The notes beneath the pieces were generated by a model. It had not been told where the DNA came from. It did no database searches and saw nothing but the letters and a program-made list of their open reading frames with translations. From assembly GCF_002443255.2 (NCBI RefSeq), contig NW_019211460.1, positions 38,387,498-38,451,497 of the forward strand: a stretch of DNA of 64,000 nucleotides, written 5' to 3'. The stretch is from Varroa destructor (lineage: Eukaryota; Arthropoda; Arachnida; Mesostigmata; Varroidae). Positions 49,937 through 62,419 of this stretch are shown here, piece after piece (position 1 is the stretch's first letter; each line of letters begins with the position of its first letter). The position numbers were made by a program, and so were the translations under genes.

Positions 49937-51164
49937 CCATGAACGAAACCGTCTCAGGCAAATAAGTGGGTAGCTAAAACATCATGTTGTGGTTCATTTC
50001 TAAATAAATGTGAACGTTTTCAAACAAATGTTAGAAATAGAAGTGGATCGTTGTGTCACAGGCTGCGTTACCCAAGGAAATGGCATCATCTATAAAGCTT
50101 GCCGAGGTTTTTTGGATCAGAACTTAGATGCAAAAGTTCAGCATAGAACCTAGCTAAAAAGGAAAGAAAATATTAAAATGATCAATTGAGGAAGTCTCAG
50201 TCGATGTATATCATACAGCCTTTCTTGCACACATCTTACTAGCCGGCTATATATACCCTATGCCTGGCAGTCGCATCCTGATAAAGATCAATGGCAGCTT
50301 TTTCTCTGCGCGCGAGCTTTGCTATCTTTCTAGTGGGCGCGCATAGGCTTCCTTCCTTTGCGTTAATAAATCGCAAGCAATTTCCTCTGTATAAGAATCA
50401 CCTTAAAGATAGGCGACCAGATGTGCGACCAACCTAGCCTGCCTACTCTTTTTATAGTTGGCATTGGATTTGCTTGTAAAAAAAGAGTATTTGCCCCATA
50501 GCAGCGGAGAGGTAGTTTGTTGTACTACCTATTTGAGCTACCTATTCGTCTGCGCCCGCTTTCAAATAGGACGTATGGTAACAGGTAGAAATGCTGCCAG
50601 CGAAGCGCCACGAGCGAATGTGGCGTTCGTCTTTCGAAGGCTGCGGTGCCGTTAGTGATGACTGTTTATAACCTAAATGCTCGCTTTTGGATACTCTAAT
50701 AAAAAACGGTCCGCTACTATCCCTTAGGTTCTAAAACCAATTGAAATCAACTAAAAGTTCTTGGTGCGGAGGTGGTTAACGAGGTCACTATCAAGTGATA
50801 GCTTCTGTCACTTTCATTTTCCTCCGCACAAAAGAAAAGCTGTTTCAACGGCATTTGTGATTCGGCTGTCTAATCAGAATTTGGAGGCAAAATTTTTCTC
50901 CAATAACGTACTACGTGTCACGCATGTCACACTTCTAGCTTGTTCACGTAGACGTATAACGTGTGAAGTGAGCGAATGTGTTTCATCAAAATGTTCTATC
51001 AACAATTTTAGCTGAACAAAGATGTGACAATGCTGATCGATGTTGCTTGGACCGTTTCTGCTCGTTTTTCCTATATCCAGCAGAGACTCCCAAGGTAACC
51101 GGCGACCAATATTTTTACGTATTTATCCTTTACGTACGTATATCAAAACTACCAACTTCCTAAG

Positions 51165-51181
51165 TAGTAGTAGTAGTAGTA
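51165..51181. repeat. (AGT)n microsatellite
   Basis: About five and a half AGT/TAG units in the intron. Confidence 0.9.
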
Positions 51182-53082
51182 TTTGGAAGTAAGTAAAACA
51201 CAAAAATTCACTTGTAGCAACAATTTTTTCCATATAATATCATGCTTGGTTTGTTGCTATTCATCGACTGCTTGTTGTGAGCTTTCTGAAAACCATAGTC
51301 GATCAGACTGCTATTGCTCAGATTAATTTTGACTCCAGTTATCACAGGACCAAGTATAGCCTGAGTACGCAAACACCAACTGTGGGATAGCAATGTATTT
51401 TATTTGGGCTTTATTTATCAGTAATATTTAAAATAAATTTATGCTGTACGCATCTCAAACCTAAGTAATCTTTTGAAAAAAGTCAAAATTCTATGGGAAT
51501 GTCACATTACAATACAAATGTCTCCTTTAATGCCGAAATTCGAGTTTTCAATTGCGCGCAGACTTTTTGTTTTCCCGTTAGGGACAATGACCTCACGGAA
51601 GGATCGAAACATCGAACCTATACAGAAGGGTTTGGGGCGTAATGGGTCAAAACTTGTGCAAAGGTTGGGGTAACTTTATACGGCATTTTTGCAGTAGATT
51701 CTCTGTGCGGGCTGCCTCTCAAGCACGACACTATACTGGGGTAGTTTTTTCGAACTGCACATTACCAGGTAAGCTGCTGGTTTTTTCACAGCTTGATTTC
51801 ACATGGCGGAAAGCGTCACAGGTTGGTTTCTTCCAATGGCTTTGCGTACATTTTGTGTTTCTCGCAGTGCGATTTTGTACTGGATAATTCCCCCGTGAGA
51901 CTGAACTGTAACTTCTCGTGTGTTGTATAGATACTCATATTTTTCGTAAATGTTGTAAAATCAACGGTGTCGACCTTTGAGATACCGCTGCATAACTCTG
52001 TCCCAATACTAAGTAAACAATCGTTAATAATGTTTGACTCTAAGTATAGTCTATTTTCTATTATATTTTGCCAATGTTAGAAGTGAAATAGTGAAGTATA
52101 TACTTGACTTTTCGCCTCGGTATTATTTTAGTTGGCCTCATGCGTCACATGAGTCCCCCTGTTCTTTGAATATGGGATTAGTAGACGTGCCTTCATTGAC
52201 ATATAATCCTTAGAGTAATGCCATCAAATCAGAATTTCTCTGTGGCAATATTTGCGGCAGTCCTAGATTCAAAAGGTGTTTAGTTGTTGTTATTAGTTCA
52301 GCTTTTTGAATCACATAAAATATGACCTTTCAAAGGTTAACCGTGTTTTCGGTCATCGGGACTAGCATCTTTCAAGAATCTCTCTAAAAGTCTGACTCCC
52401 AACCAATGGACAGAAAAAATGCGACGTCCAAGCGTGGAAAGGACTCAACTCTTATTTTACTTCAGGGACTACTGCTAAGTGTTTCCTACCGCGTTAACCC
52501 CATAGTAGCATAGAGTGCTATATTAAGCAGAAAAGCTATCCAGCGGAGTTTGGTTATACTTACTTTGACAGATTACGTGCAAGATTTGCGATCCAGTTTC
52601 TCTTAAACATAATGTACATAATGAATTTGAGGTCAAAGGCGCGGGCCAGCAAATAGGACTATTAACGAAATTAAATTCAATAAAATAATTCGGGCAAATG
52701 TTGATTCTCCATATTCGAACGAACCGTACGGACAATGCCGTCTGACGCGTTCTGCATTGAACTCGTGTCAACAAGCCGTATGTATTTGCCTGTTTAGTGT
52801 ATGTGTGCACGTATTCCGCTCCGCGCTCGAGCTCTCTTTGTTTCTATGGCACGTTTCTATTGTCTCCCGATGGCTAGGTAGTTTAGAGGCAGGTAGTAGA
52901 TAGGGAGGTAAATGCCACCGCCTGCTCTTTTGTCTTCACAACTCTAAACTTGAGACAATCATAGTTGAAAAATTGATTTTCCTGTTATCGCATTTTATCA
53001 AAGCAATGTATTTCTCTTACCCAAAACACTCTAAATTTTGTCCAGTTTCGGATTTTTTCCTCGGAGGAACTCTGTTTCTTAC

Positions 53083-53106
53083 TGCTGCTGTTGCTGCTGC
53101 TGCTAC
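53083..53106 (+). repeat. (CTG)n microsatellite
   Basis: An interrupted CTG array (CTGCTGCTGTTGCTGCTGCT). One frame would read as poly-Leu, but it has no start codon or splice support. Confidence 0.9.
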
Positions 53107-54144
53107 ACGTTCTGGTCATAGTGGGCTTTCAAGGCAGCCATAGGGGCGTGAAACCGAAGGGACAACCTGCACCGAGCTACGCTTTTCTTCGGCCTCGACA
53201 AACGCCTAACAGAACATCGCGGTTTTCCAAATGAATGAGATGTTATAGTGTAAAGTGTTGGGCTATGTCCTAGAAGAGAAAAAGGCTGTGATTACCCGAG
53301 GTGAAAGAAGTGTGCGAAACACCGCGGTGAATTTTGGCAATAAGAATTCTTGACAGTATGTACGTAGATCCGTTCATTGGCCCTGCCCCGTTCGCCTGTT
53401 ATCTTAGAATATTTTTGGTACGGTTAGCTAGTATCATCGTAGTATCATTAATTGGTAAACAATTGGGGTAGGCAAATGGAAAGCGAACTCGCAAATGAAG
53501 GTAGTGTGATAATGATCACCTACAGGTCAGCTTGGTTAATTATCAACCGTCGTTCTCACTCTAGGCAGAAAAGATCAACAAAGCAGTCATTTTTTTTAAA
53601 GGAAGTTCTGTGAGAATTAGATACGTGGTAACGAGGACACAAAGACCAATACTAGCACGGATACGCCAAAACAATACATCAAAATCACAATGAAATATCA
53701 AGGGTACTGCATTCTATAGGGTTGAAGTCAACGAAATCTTCAGATGAGGACAACCTAAGGCCTCGGCAAGCCAACCTTCTGAAAAAAGCCAGAGTAAAAT
53801 GGCCGACGAGATGATATAGTTTCAGGTCAAAAAAATTTTAATTGCTATCGATAACAGCAGTGAAGATACAATACAACCAGCCGAAAACTTAATAAAGTAA
53901 AATGATCAAAAATGAGATTGCTTGGTTCTCATTGGTTAATATACGGCGTTGAGTCGGTACGAAAGAAAACTTATGATTACTAAGTAAAAAAAAAAACTAT
54001 GGTTGCTATTATACTTCGGGCTGTAATGAAATGTACAAACAACCTTTAATGAAGCAACTTTGCCGTACCGTACAATAGATAAATGAAAAAAGTTCTATAA
54101 CAGAAGAGCTGAAAACTATTGCTTGTCGTCAGCTGTAGTCTCAA

Positions 54145-54145
<1 letters not shown>

Positions 54146-54189
<44 letters not shown>
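54146..54189. repeat. (TA)22 microsatellite
   Basis: A long TA array ending six bases before a run of N. The array very probably caused the assembly break. Confidence 0.97.
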
Positions 54190-54191
<2 letters not shown>

Positions 54192-54195
54192 AGTA

Positions 54196-54295
54196 NNNNN
54201 NNNNNNNNNNNNNNNNNNNNNNNNNNNNNNNNNNNNNNNNNNNNNNNNNNNNNNNNNNNNNNNNNNNNNNNNNNNNNNNNNNNNNNNNNNNNNNN
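54196..54295. other. Assembly gap of 100 N
   Basis: Exactly 100 unknown bases, the usual placeholder for a gap of unknown length. Open frames called across it are meaningless. The gene's second large intron spans it, so the true intron length is not known. Confidence 0.98.
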
Positions 54296-57200
54296 GCGTA
54301 AGAACCAACAGCTGTTTATTGTATACATTTTTGACCGTAACACTCGGCCATCATTACCAGCCATGCTGCGTTTGCACAGCGTTCCCGTGCGGTTGGTACT
54401 CTGCAATTTGTTCAGCCCTTGTTTCAACGCCTCCCGGCTGACCATTTCTTCATACTTCATTTCAGACCTCCATCTATGATTTTTCCGGAGTTTTTACACT
54501 CCGAATCTGGTAATTACATACATAATTACACTATACGGCCGTGTTCCACACGGCTGGCCTCCCCACTCCCAACGACACTGGTCGCTTGCGACCCGCTCCT
54601 CCCTTTGCGTCTCTTGGTTTGGTATTATGTGGACTAAAATTTGAAGCCTCTACTACCGGTGCTCCGTAAATCGCTTGTCTATTGAAGCGATTTGTCCAGT
54701 GACTTTCACAATCGCAACGTCGTCTTCAAAGAGCAAACGTCGCTCGACGGTAGGTAGCGGGAGATACGCAAATTGTTGAAACGAAAAGCGGATTAATGTC
54801 TGTCCATTAGCTTTGATACTTAGATACTGATTTTTATTTATGTCCACTCATCGTTGGTCACAGCCACGTTGAAATAACAAGCGCACAAAACCTCGAATAG
54901 CATGAAGCGGGCAAACAACAATAGATACTAATTTATACCACATGTAATTTGGTTCCCTGCAGTTCTGTTGTTTTGTTCCCTTTGAGTTTATAAGAACTGT
55001 CCTCCCTGGGTGTTCCCACCAAACAGGACGCACTCGAAAAACAGCATGTATAATTGTTGTTTTTCCCACGCGTAACGGTCCCAAACGCTTGAGGCTTTTC
55101 GTATGAAACGTTGCATAGATACCTGAAGACTCGTAAAGAATCGTGGATGTAACTGCTTATAGGTATGAAATATTTGCGTATGTTTTTCTTTCCGAATAGC
55201 TAGCAACTATGTCTCTCAAATTCGATTGAAAGAAGAGATTACACAGTTTAGTATCTTACACAGGACATGATCGACGACGAGCTGCATCGAAATAGAGCTC
55301 AAGATGGCCAGAAAGTTTACGGCTGCACTGGTCCGCAGATTTGCTAGCATTGAATCAAGAAGACACATATGTGACATACTACATAGGTACAGTCAGTTAA
55401 AGATATGAAGTGAACCACAATAAAGTACAAATAGAAAAAAATGAGCTTTACAATCTGTAAAAGGCCCAGACTGACACAAGGGTAGGCGATGTCTACGTCT
55501 TCAATGGAATTAGAAAGGAATTGTGTATTATAAGTTTTTGTCATCTTGTAAAGTAATTGATCAGGTAAAGATTAGAAGAACTTGGATGGGGAATTTTAAT
55601 GCATTCGCTATAAAGGCTGGATCAGGCATCATCAGGTTATCACTCGTTTCAGCCTATCCAGGACTCTTTTAATTTAGCTTCAACAAGGAAGCTCAAAAAT
55701 CACTTGTCATAAATCGTTGCCCAGAAGCCATGAAAGTTCTACAATGATGGGATTGTACTATTAGCAGAAAGATGGCGGAAAATCATCGATCAAAGCGGCG
55801 CACATTTAATGTAGTAATTTTATTTTTGTATCGTAAAGAGCAGTTGTCTTAATTTTGGCTTAAAAACGATTAATCAAGACTTCTTTAACTACCCAATATA
55901 ATATATACTGGCTTAGTAATCTCAATGATAGTTCTGACGGTTTGGATATACTGGGATCTATCAAAAGCCATACTAATAGCGTATTGTACTCCAGTTATGA
56001 TTTATCAAGAGACTGCAGATCAATATTTTTACATACATCCATGGTTGCCTATAATTTCACTACTCTAATGAGTAGCAAGCATGTAACTAGACGCACACCA
56101 ACGAAAATGCTACAAGCCAAGGAGCATATCTAGCATGAGAAAAATGCGGCTTCTATTGCAATAGATCTTCTAATACCATTTTCATTTGATACACCCACGT
56201 TTGCTTTGCTACTGTTATACATATGTACAGATACATAAATTGCGTGCACCCGTGCTCACATAGAGAAAAAAGAGAGAGTTTATTCGGTAGCGAAGCTGAA
56301 GTTCACAGACAAACGGGTTTACGCCATTGGACAGGGAGGATCATTTCAAGAGCTAGTTGCCTCTCCTTGTTTTCTTCAATTTGCGGTATTGAAACGATGG
56401 CGTTAGAGGACATTATTTTTATCGACTTTCTACGCCGTGATCGTTATGTTTTTATCCTGGCTGACAGCGTCCCGCCAAGGCGGTGGTATGGTATGCTACG
56501 GCCCCGCTTCCCTCAACTGTGGCGTTTAGTGAACCAGGCACCTCGAGAAGAGGTTTGGCGCGCTGGGATAGAGGACAGAGCAAGGTTATGCAACTGTCGT
56601 GCTGAAAATCCTGTCGGAATCCCACGTGGGGTTCCATGAGCGCTGGCGATGGCGCTTTGAAGTAGGTATTAGTCTCTTCAGCTCGCGCAATATAGAGGGA
56701 AAACGTAGCAACGGAATACCGAGTGATTAAGTAGATTTGCATACAATTTTTTCGAGCGCGAGGCAGTCCTAGTAGCTCAAGGCTGTTAGTGCAATGTCTT
56801 ACTTGCAATGCATCCTTTATTTTCTGCATGAGCAGAGTAGTTGTATAATATGAATGGAATCAATTGGCACGTGGATAAGGTTCGCAGTAGAGGACAGGTA
56901 GTGACGCCAGCAGCAGCCGCGATAGTCAGATTGCGGCTGCATTCGAAGTAATATCAAACATATCCCGAACCATGACCCAAGCTGATAAAAAAAAAAAAAC
57001 ATTGCGACTACAAATAGTAACGTTTATGCCAACCTGTGAGTTTTGTTTTAGAATCTAGGGGAAGAAATAGGCATTTGTATTATACATGGACTGTATATTA
57101 ACTGCCAATGTCTAAACCAATCTCAGTCGTTGTACAATGGACATAATTGGCCCACGTGATTGCCAGCATCGTGTGGTGAAATGGATGTATGTAGCGACCG

Positions 57201-58253
57201 CCAGTACGTACATATATTACAACCTATAGGGAAGTATATATATTTATCCTTTCCTTCTAAAATGATGAAATATCCTGAACAAAGGATAATGTGTGTTTCG
57301 ATCATCGTTTTTGAGCCTTCATCTCGTCATATGGAAAAACCTACAATGATTGAAAGTTAAAGCCATCTTCATATTCGTATGTTTGAAAATTGCTTAACGA
57401 GTGGAACTTTTGCCTGCTACTCGAGCTGCTTAATTGATTGTGCCTGTGACATGTTTTGAGTTTACCCATGAAAACTCTTTCATTTTGACTTCGTTCAATG
57501 AGGGATACGACGAGTGGATTAATTGATCCCCATAGCCTCTCCTTAATAACCGTTAGTTTCACATTATTCGTAGTATTAGAATTCGGTCGCTCATGATATC
57601 AGACTAGCAAAGTTAGAAAATTGCTTTAGGTTTACTTGTTAAGTTATAGTTAATTTTGTTCTGTCATACGGGAACTTAGTTAGCTTCATAACCCACATTG
57701 ATGAGATTATTGAGGTAACGATAGAACAGTGTACAACCATTCCATTATAATATGGTCGAATCGGCTTTGTTTATTCGATTAGTAAACCCAAGATTGTGCA
57801 CACCTTCTTATTTTAGCTCTGGGTGGTTCTTATGATTTGCGAATAACAGACTCAGTAAAATAAGTTTTATCTGATTCCCTTATATTGCTCTACGTCTGAA
57901 GACAAAAGAATCTTGAAAAAAAACCCTCTGATCATGCTTCATTGATCTATGGAACGCCTACCTTGGCCGCAATACGTGCTCAACTCTCTGTAAGGACAAA
58001 GGTAGCTGGTCCAAGCGCTACTATCTTTATTGCTAGTTTCATGGCTGCCGACCTAAAAAAGATTGCACCGGTTGCAACGCCGTGGCCACCAAAGGTATTT
58101 GTAGGCGTCGACGTTTTCCCCTATGTCCCATCCTTTCGTACAGTATCGATCACCTGACTGACAACGCTGGCACCTTCCCAACATAATATCCAATAATAGG
58201 TCAGCCAAGTAAAATGAGGCAGGTCAGGGTCGAATTGAAAAGGCAAGGGTTGC

Positions 58254-58287
58254 GTTCGCCGCTTTAATGTGAGGCGAACATTAAAGC
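58254..58287. repeat. Two nested inverted repeats
   Basis: GCTTTAATGT (58,261-58,270) and ACATTAAAGC (58,278-58,287) pair perfectly around a 7-nt spacer. GTTCGCC (58,254-58,260) also pairs with GGCGAAC (58,273-58,279), giving an alternative fold. Confidence 0.85.
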
Positions 58288-60287
58288 AATGGGCAGCGAT
58301 TCAGCACAACCTTTGCTCGTAACCTCTGAGGTGGCCTTTTTCCCTTTCTGCTTAGAAACGAGGATGGCTTGGGGGTCAGGTATGAGCACTGGTCTTCTAA
58401 AAAAAGGAATGACGATATTGGTGGTGTTCGAATAGATTTACCCAAAGTCCGTGAGACCAAGAATCATCATTATACTGCCGGCGAGAACAGGCCGATCGGC
58501 AACGACGCTAAGCGCGTACTGGTCGAGTGCTTTTGGTGATTGTGCCATCCACCTTAGCTGGTCAGGTTTATACCGAAGGATTTTTTCGCCATGTCGTCGA
58601 CCTGTGCCTTAAATCGATATCTGGTCGCAGGCTTCACTTCTCACCTCTTTCTTTGCCTAGCAGAGTGAACCGCCATACCATTACTGCCTCCTGGATGGAT
58701 GCTCTTATCCACCCAGCCTTCGCGTACCCTTGAGAGGTGTCCACTTTCCTAAGCTTCTTCTACGCCCTGGCTCCCAGCGCATACGTTTTCCTCTCTTCCT
58801 GATGCTGCTAGTCCGACAAGCAGAGCATTTTTCAGCAGTATCTTTGATGACCTTCATTCCTCTCTGATGGCCTTGCTGTAGGTTGAACACGACTATAGAT
58901 GCTACAAGTACGCTAAACCACTAGGGAGTGCGTTTGTCTGCTCGAATACCCTAATAATCTACCCTCTACCGAGAAAGGCTGCTAGCTATTTCGCACAGTC
59001 TAGGTAGCAGGCACTAATGGTAAGCATCGTCAGCAGCAGCAGCTACACAGCACTAACAGTCCGGTCGTCTAGGGCAGCATCTCCTAACGATGCTGCCGCT
59101 GGACAGAGCAAGCCGCAAACGGACCAGAGCTTTTTCGCTGATTCATGCGATGATGGTTGACTGATACTTTGCACATAGCAAGTTTAATCTTCGCGGCAAC
59201 GGTGATGGCAGCAACAGCGATCTCTGCTTTGCTCACGTACCTTTCGCTGCCTGATCAGTGATGATACAGCTGTTCACCCAGCCTGTGTCCCAACTCATGA
59301 CGACCTCTACGAGTAGCGTGACCCCGTCGATCTCCAGTCGTGACGGGCCTACACGTTCGCGCAATTGTGATGACCGACTGCCGACCAGTCCCTAACGAAC
59401 GGCCATGAGACCAACCACAAAGGTACCTTCTTGTTTTTTGAATAGGGAACTTAAAAGGAGAAAACAGAATGAAAGAAAGTACGTAAAAAGTAGCATTGTG
59501 CTACTCCCTGCGCACCGACAGTTTTTGTATTCGATTAAATGTCAAGATTCTGATTGATTGGCCGACTGATTAACCTCTGTGGTGCCCTTTGTATGGCGGT
59601 ATACACATGCGTAGCACTGAGCAGTGAGCAGAAGTGATGAAAGAATAGTAGCAGCGGTAGTCTAATGTGAAGCCTCGAGTCTGCTGATGTTATGGCTATC
59701 TTATCGAAAGACAGGCGAGCTGAGGACGCATATCTACTAGAGGTCCCAGATCTTCAATAGATTCAAACCGGATGATGAGCAGGAGTAATAAAATAAGGAG
59801 TACTGGGCTAGAACAAAGGACAGTCGATCAGTAGTACCGTTAGTTGTTGTTCAGTGCAGCTGCAAGCGGAGCAGCATAATCAGTTTTTACTTGTGCTACC
59901 ACTGGCCTTAGACAACATCAAAAGAGCCTAGACAGAGCGATGAAGAATAACGTGTCATGACCTAACTGATGGAGCAATGCCTGGTGAACACTTGTATAGC
60001 AGAATGTGCAGGGAACTTGGGCTAAGCTAAAAACCGAGTTTTCGGCTGCTTCGGTTAGTAGTCCTGTTAACTACATTTCCTCGTCTGCTGTCTCCTTTAC
60101 ATTGTTTTTCTCTAGTCGAGATCAGGTCTCAATACACTCATGCCATCTTACGACTACTAGTATTGCTGATAGAGAGGCAGGTTCATAGTAAAGTGCGAGT
60201 TAGGTCAATGAACAGCTGAACGAATGGATCACAAGGCTGGGACGAGAAACGGACCTAGGCTGGATTTGGCAGCGGTAGGGCGGGGGA

Positions 60288-60301
60288 GGGGGGGGGGGGG
60301 G
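60288..60301 (+). repeat. G14 homopolymer
   Basis: Fourteen consecutive G follow GGGGGA, giving a 20-base G-rich run. Homopolymers of this kind are error-prone, so frames crossing it are uncertain. It is also a G-quadruplex-capable site. Confidence 0.95.
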
Positions 60302-60523
60302 AATGGACCCAAACCTTCTGATGCAGCACCGGCCTTCGCTACTCGGCAAACGGTGAGTTTATTGCCTCTGCAGCCAGTCAAGTACAGCATTCCTCAATTC
60401 GAGAACATTCGATAACTGAGTGAGGTGTACTGCCATCGATGGCTTGCAGCACGAAGCCCCCTCAGTAAGGTGCGTACTGATTTATGATGTCTTTTTTGTA
60501 GCAACATATTTTGGTGCAGTTAT

Positions 60524-60528
<5 letters not shown>

Positions 60529-60581
<53 letters not shown>
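60529..60581. repeat. (AT)26 microsatellite
   Basis: The longest dinucleotide array in the window, uninterrupted. Confidence 0.97.
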
Positions 60582-60582
<1 letters not shown>

Positions 60583-61955
60583 GTCATCTTAACTAAATTG
60601 AACTTAAAACCTTAGTTGGTCTAAAAAAAGCTCAGTCCTTTGAAAGTTTGATAATGTACAATATACATATAATCACATCCGTTATATACCGTCGTCTGAA
60701 CATACCAATATTATAATTGTAGAAGACTGAATTCTGGCTCTAATGTTTAGGCAAATTTATATACGTCAAAGTTGAAACGTAGACAGTATGACCACTTTCC
60801 CGTGGCGGTCCATTAAATCATATTGTACCAGATTTTGTCAAAATACCGTAGCGTAAAGTCACTCGGCCTTCTTCGCATAAGCCACACATACTGTGAATGA
60901 TTACTATATATTAACTTTTTGGCCAACTTAAAACTTTTTTTTTTTATATCCTGCTGAACGAAGGGAAAATACATGTTTTTTGTTTAAGAAAATTATACTT
61001 TTGTTGGGAACAATCGAATTTTCCCGAATCAGTTTTTCAGTATCTTGCTGTTTAAGCTGAACTACTGGTCATAGAATAAGCCTACATAAACCTAAACTAT
61101 CCTGATGGTTCCGAATTGTATAATGTTGTCACACGAAGTGTACACTTGTAACAGATCATTCGTCGCTAATCGAAAATAGAAGTAGAAAAGCACCCTGTAG
61201 TACACATGCTGCAAGCGGTCGTAGATAATGATTACGTTGACGTAAGACAAATACTGTTTCGTTATGGCCATTATTTCTGCTAGTATTTGAAAAGGCGAAC
61301 ACACGGGTTGCGGGTTTCAGGAATTACGAAACAGAGCTGGTCACAGGCCCTGGTACTTCCTTTTTACTAGGTGAATCCGGACACTTATGAAGTGGATCCG
61401 TTACAAGGCCAACGTTATATCTAAGTAAATATATGTATAAGGCGCAAATTGAAAAGTTGTATTTAGCTCTGTATCTGCGGGTCTAGAGGCCGGTAAGGTC
61501 TTGTAAAAAATTACACATGATAGAAGTACTTCGGCTATCGCTTGCTTTGAGCAATTTGTGCAGAAAAATGACACTTCAGAAATTTGCTGATGCTTCCGAA
61601 TGGAAACTGAAAATGAAGGTAAAAGTAGTAATGCATTATGCAAAATGCCTCTTAGGTGTAATGGAGTAATTTAATATATGCGTTTTATGGTTATTCGAGC
61701 AAAGAAACGTTTTTCTCTGTCTTAGCTCATTATATAATTAATCATTTAAAAAACGATCAAAAAAAAGAAACTGTCACAGAAATGCGTCACTTTTAAATAA
61801 GGTGAGGAATTTGCTATTATAGTATAGTTCTGCTATTATAGCATTAAATATACATTCACGTGTCGAATGCATGACTAACTGCAGGAAAAGATAGGGATTG
61901 CGCATAGATTCGTTTCGTTTGACCTTTTCCTTGTCTAATTTTTGTTTTATTGCAG

Positions 61956-62072
61956 TGGATGATCGAGGGGGCAATAATGGGACGATCTCCGCTAACGAGC
62001 CGCGTTCCAAATCGGCCCGTACCTTCTACTCTTCCAAGTGCCCTTCATCGCCCATTAAGGTCCGCTCCGCCA
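61956..62072 (+). CDS. Internal exon of the unidentified plus-strand gene
   Basis: It is preceded by a textbook 3' splice site (TCTAATTTTTGTTTTATTGCAG with a branch-like CTAAT) and followed by CCA|GTAAGT. The 117 bases enter and leave in phase 1. The first two bases complete a Leu codon with the leftover T of the 47,752 exon. The encoded segment runs DDRGGNNGTISANEPR, then SARTFYSSKCPSSPIK and VRSA. It is polar, basic near its end and contains another S-P-x-K site. A 117-base symmetric exon could be skipped without frame change. No domain is recognised. The gene continues after 62,072, probably outside the window. Confidence 0.8.
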
Positions 62073-62419
62073 GTAAGTAGCCCGTAAAGAGGCCAAGAGA
62101 GATAATGCGATTTGATACAGAAAAACAGAAACATTTCCTCTGAAAGAAACTGAAGGGAGTAAAGCTGTCAGACGCTTTAGCACAAATTTCACTGGAACTC
62201 CGTCTGAGTTGACTGGACGTTGAAATGACTACGGATGCCGTCATGGCTTAGTGTTTAAACGACAACGAGAGTTGCCGTGATTGAAAAGCGTCCGACTGAT
62301 TGTTGTTGGTAAGCCATCACGCCTGATCCGTTTGCTCATAACTCCTAGTTTCTATAAAAACTAGAAAGCATAGAATTCAGAGAACGATAAATCAGAGGCA
62401 GAGAACGAGCATCGGGATG

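Larger units (their letters stand above)
58250..60480 (+). other. GC-richer intronic island
   Basis: The composition is GC-rich and CAG-rich relative to the AT-rich flanks. Frames occur on both strands, for example plus 58,527-58,733 and minus 58,705-58,890. The clearest exon-like piece begins at ATG 60,224 and meets donor AAACG|GTGAGT at 60,353 in phase 0. The following exon needs one leftover base, so the phases do not fit. The island could be an alternative promoter with an untranslated exon, a gene on the other strand or an enhancer. Confidence 0.3.
47753..61955 (+). other. Second large intron (about 14.2 kb)
   Basis: It runs from donor GTGAGT at 47,753 to acceptor TTTTATTGCAG at 61,955. 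It holds a Tc1/mariner-like fossil, a CTG repeat (53,085-53,106), an AGT repeat (51,165-51,181), a (TA)22 array and an assembly gap. It also contains a GC-rich island (58,250-60,480) and an (AT)26 array, all listed separately. Other short frames, including those at 56,223-56,829 on both strands and 57,942-58,157 on the plus strand, are unassigned. An additional exon could hide in the N gap or the GC-rich island. Confidence 0.6.

Noticed and set aside
53040..53215. Poly-Leu reading of the CTG repeat as a signal peptide.
   Set aside because: No start codon in that phase and no splice acceptor; a plain CTG microsatellite explains it.
54116..54479. Open frames of more than 100 codons crossing the N gap.
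   Set aside because: They exist only because N and (TA)n contain no stops.
56223..56829. Opposed open frames of 138 (plus) and 125 (minus) codons.
   Set aside because: They overlap one another, match no domain that I recognise, and lack convincing splice sites; neither is favoured.
58705..58890. Minus-strand frame with GHQRG and CSAC, like an integrase zinc-binding motif.
   Set aside because: His-to-Cys spacing is far shorter than in the H-H-C-C domain, and no integrase core follows.
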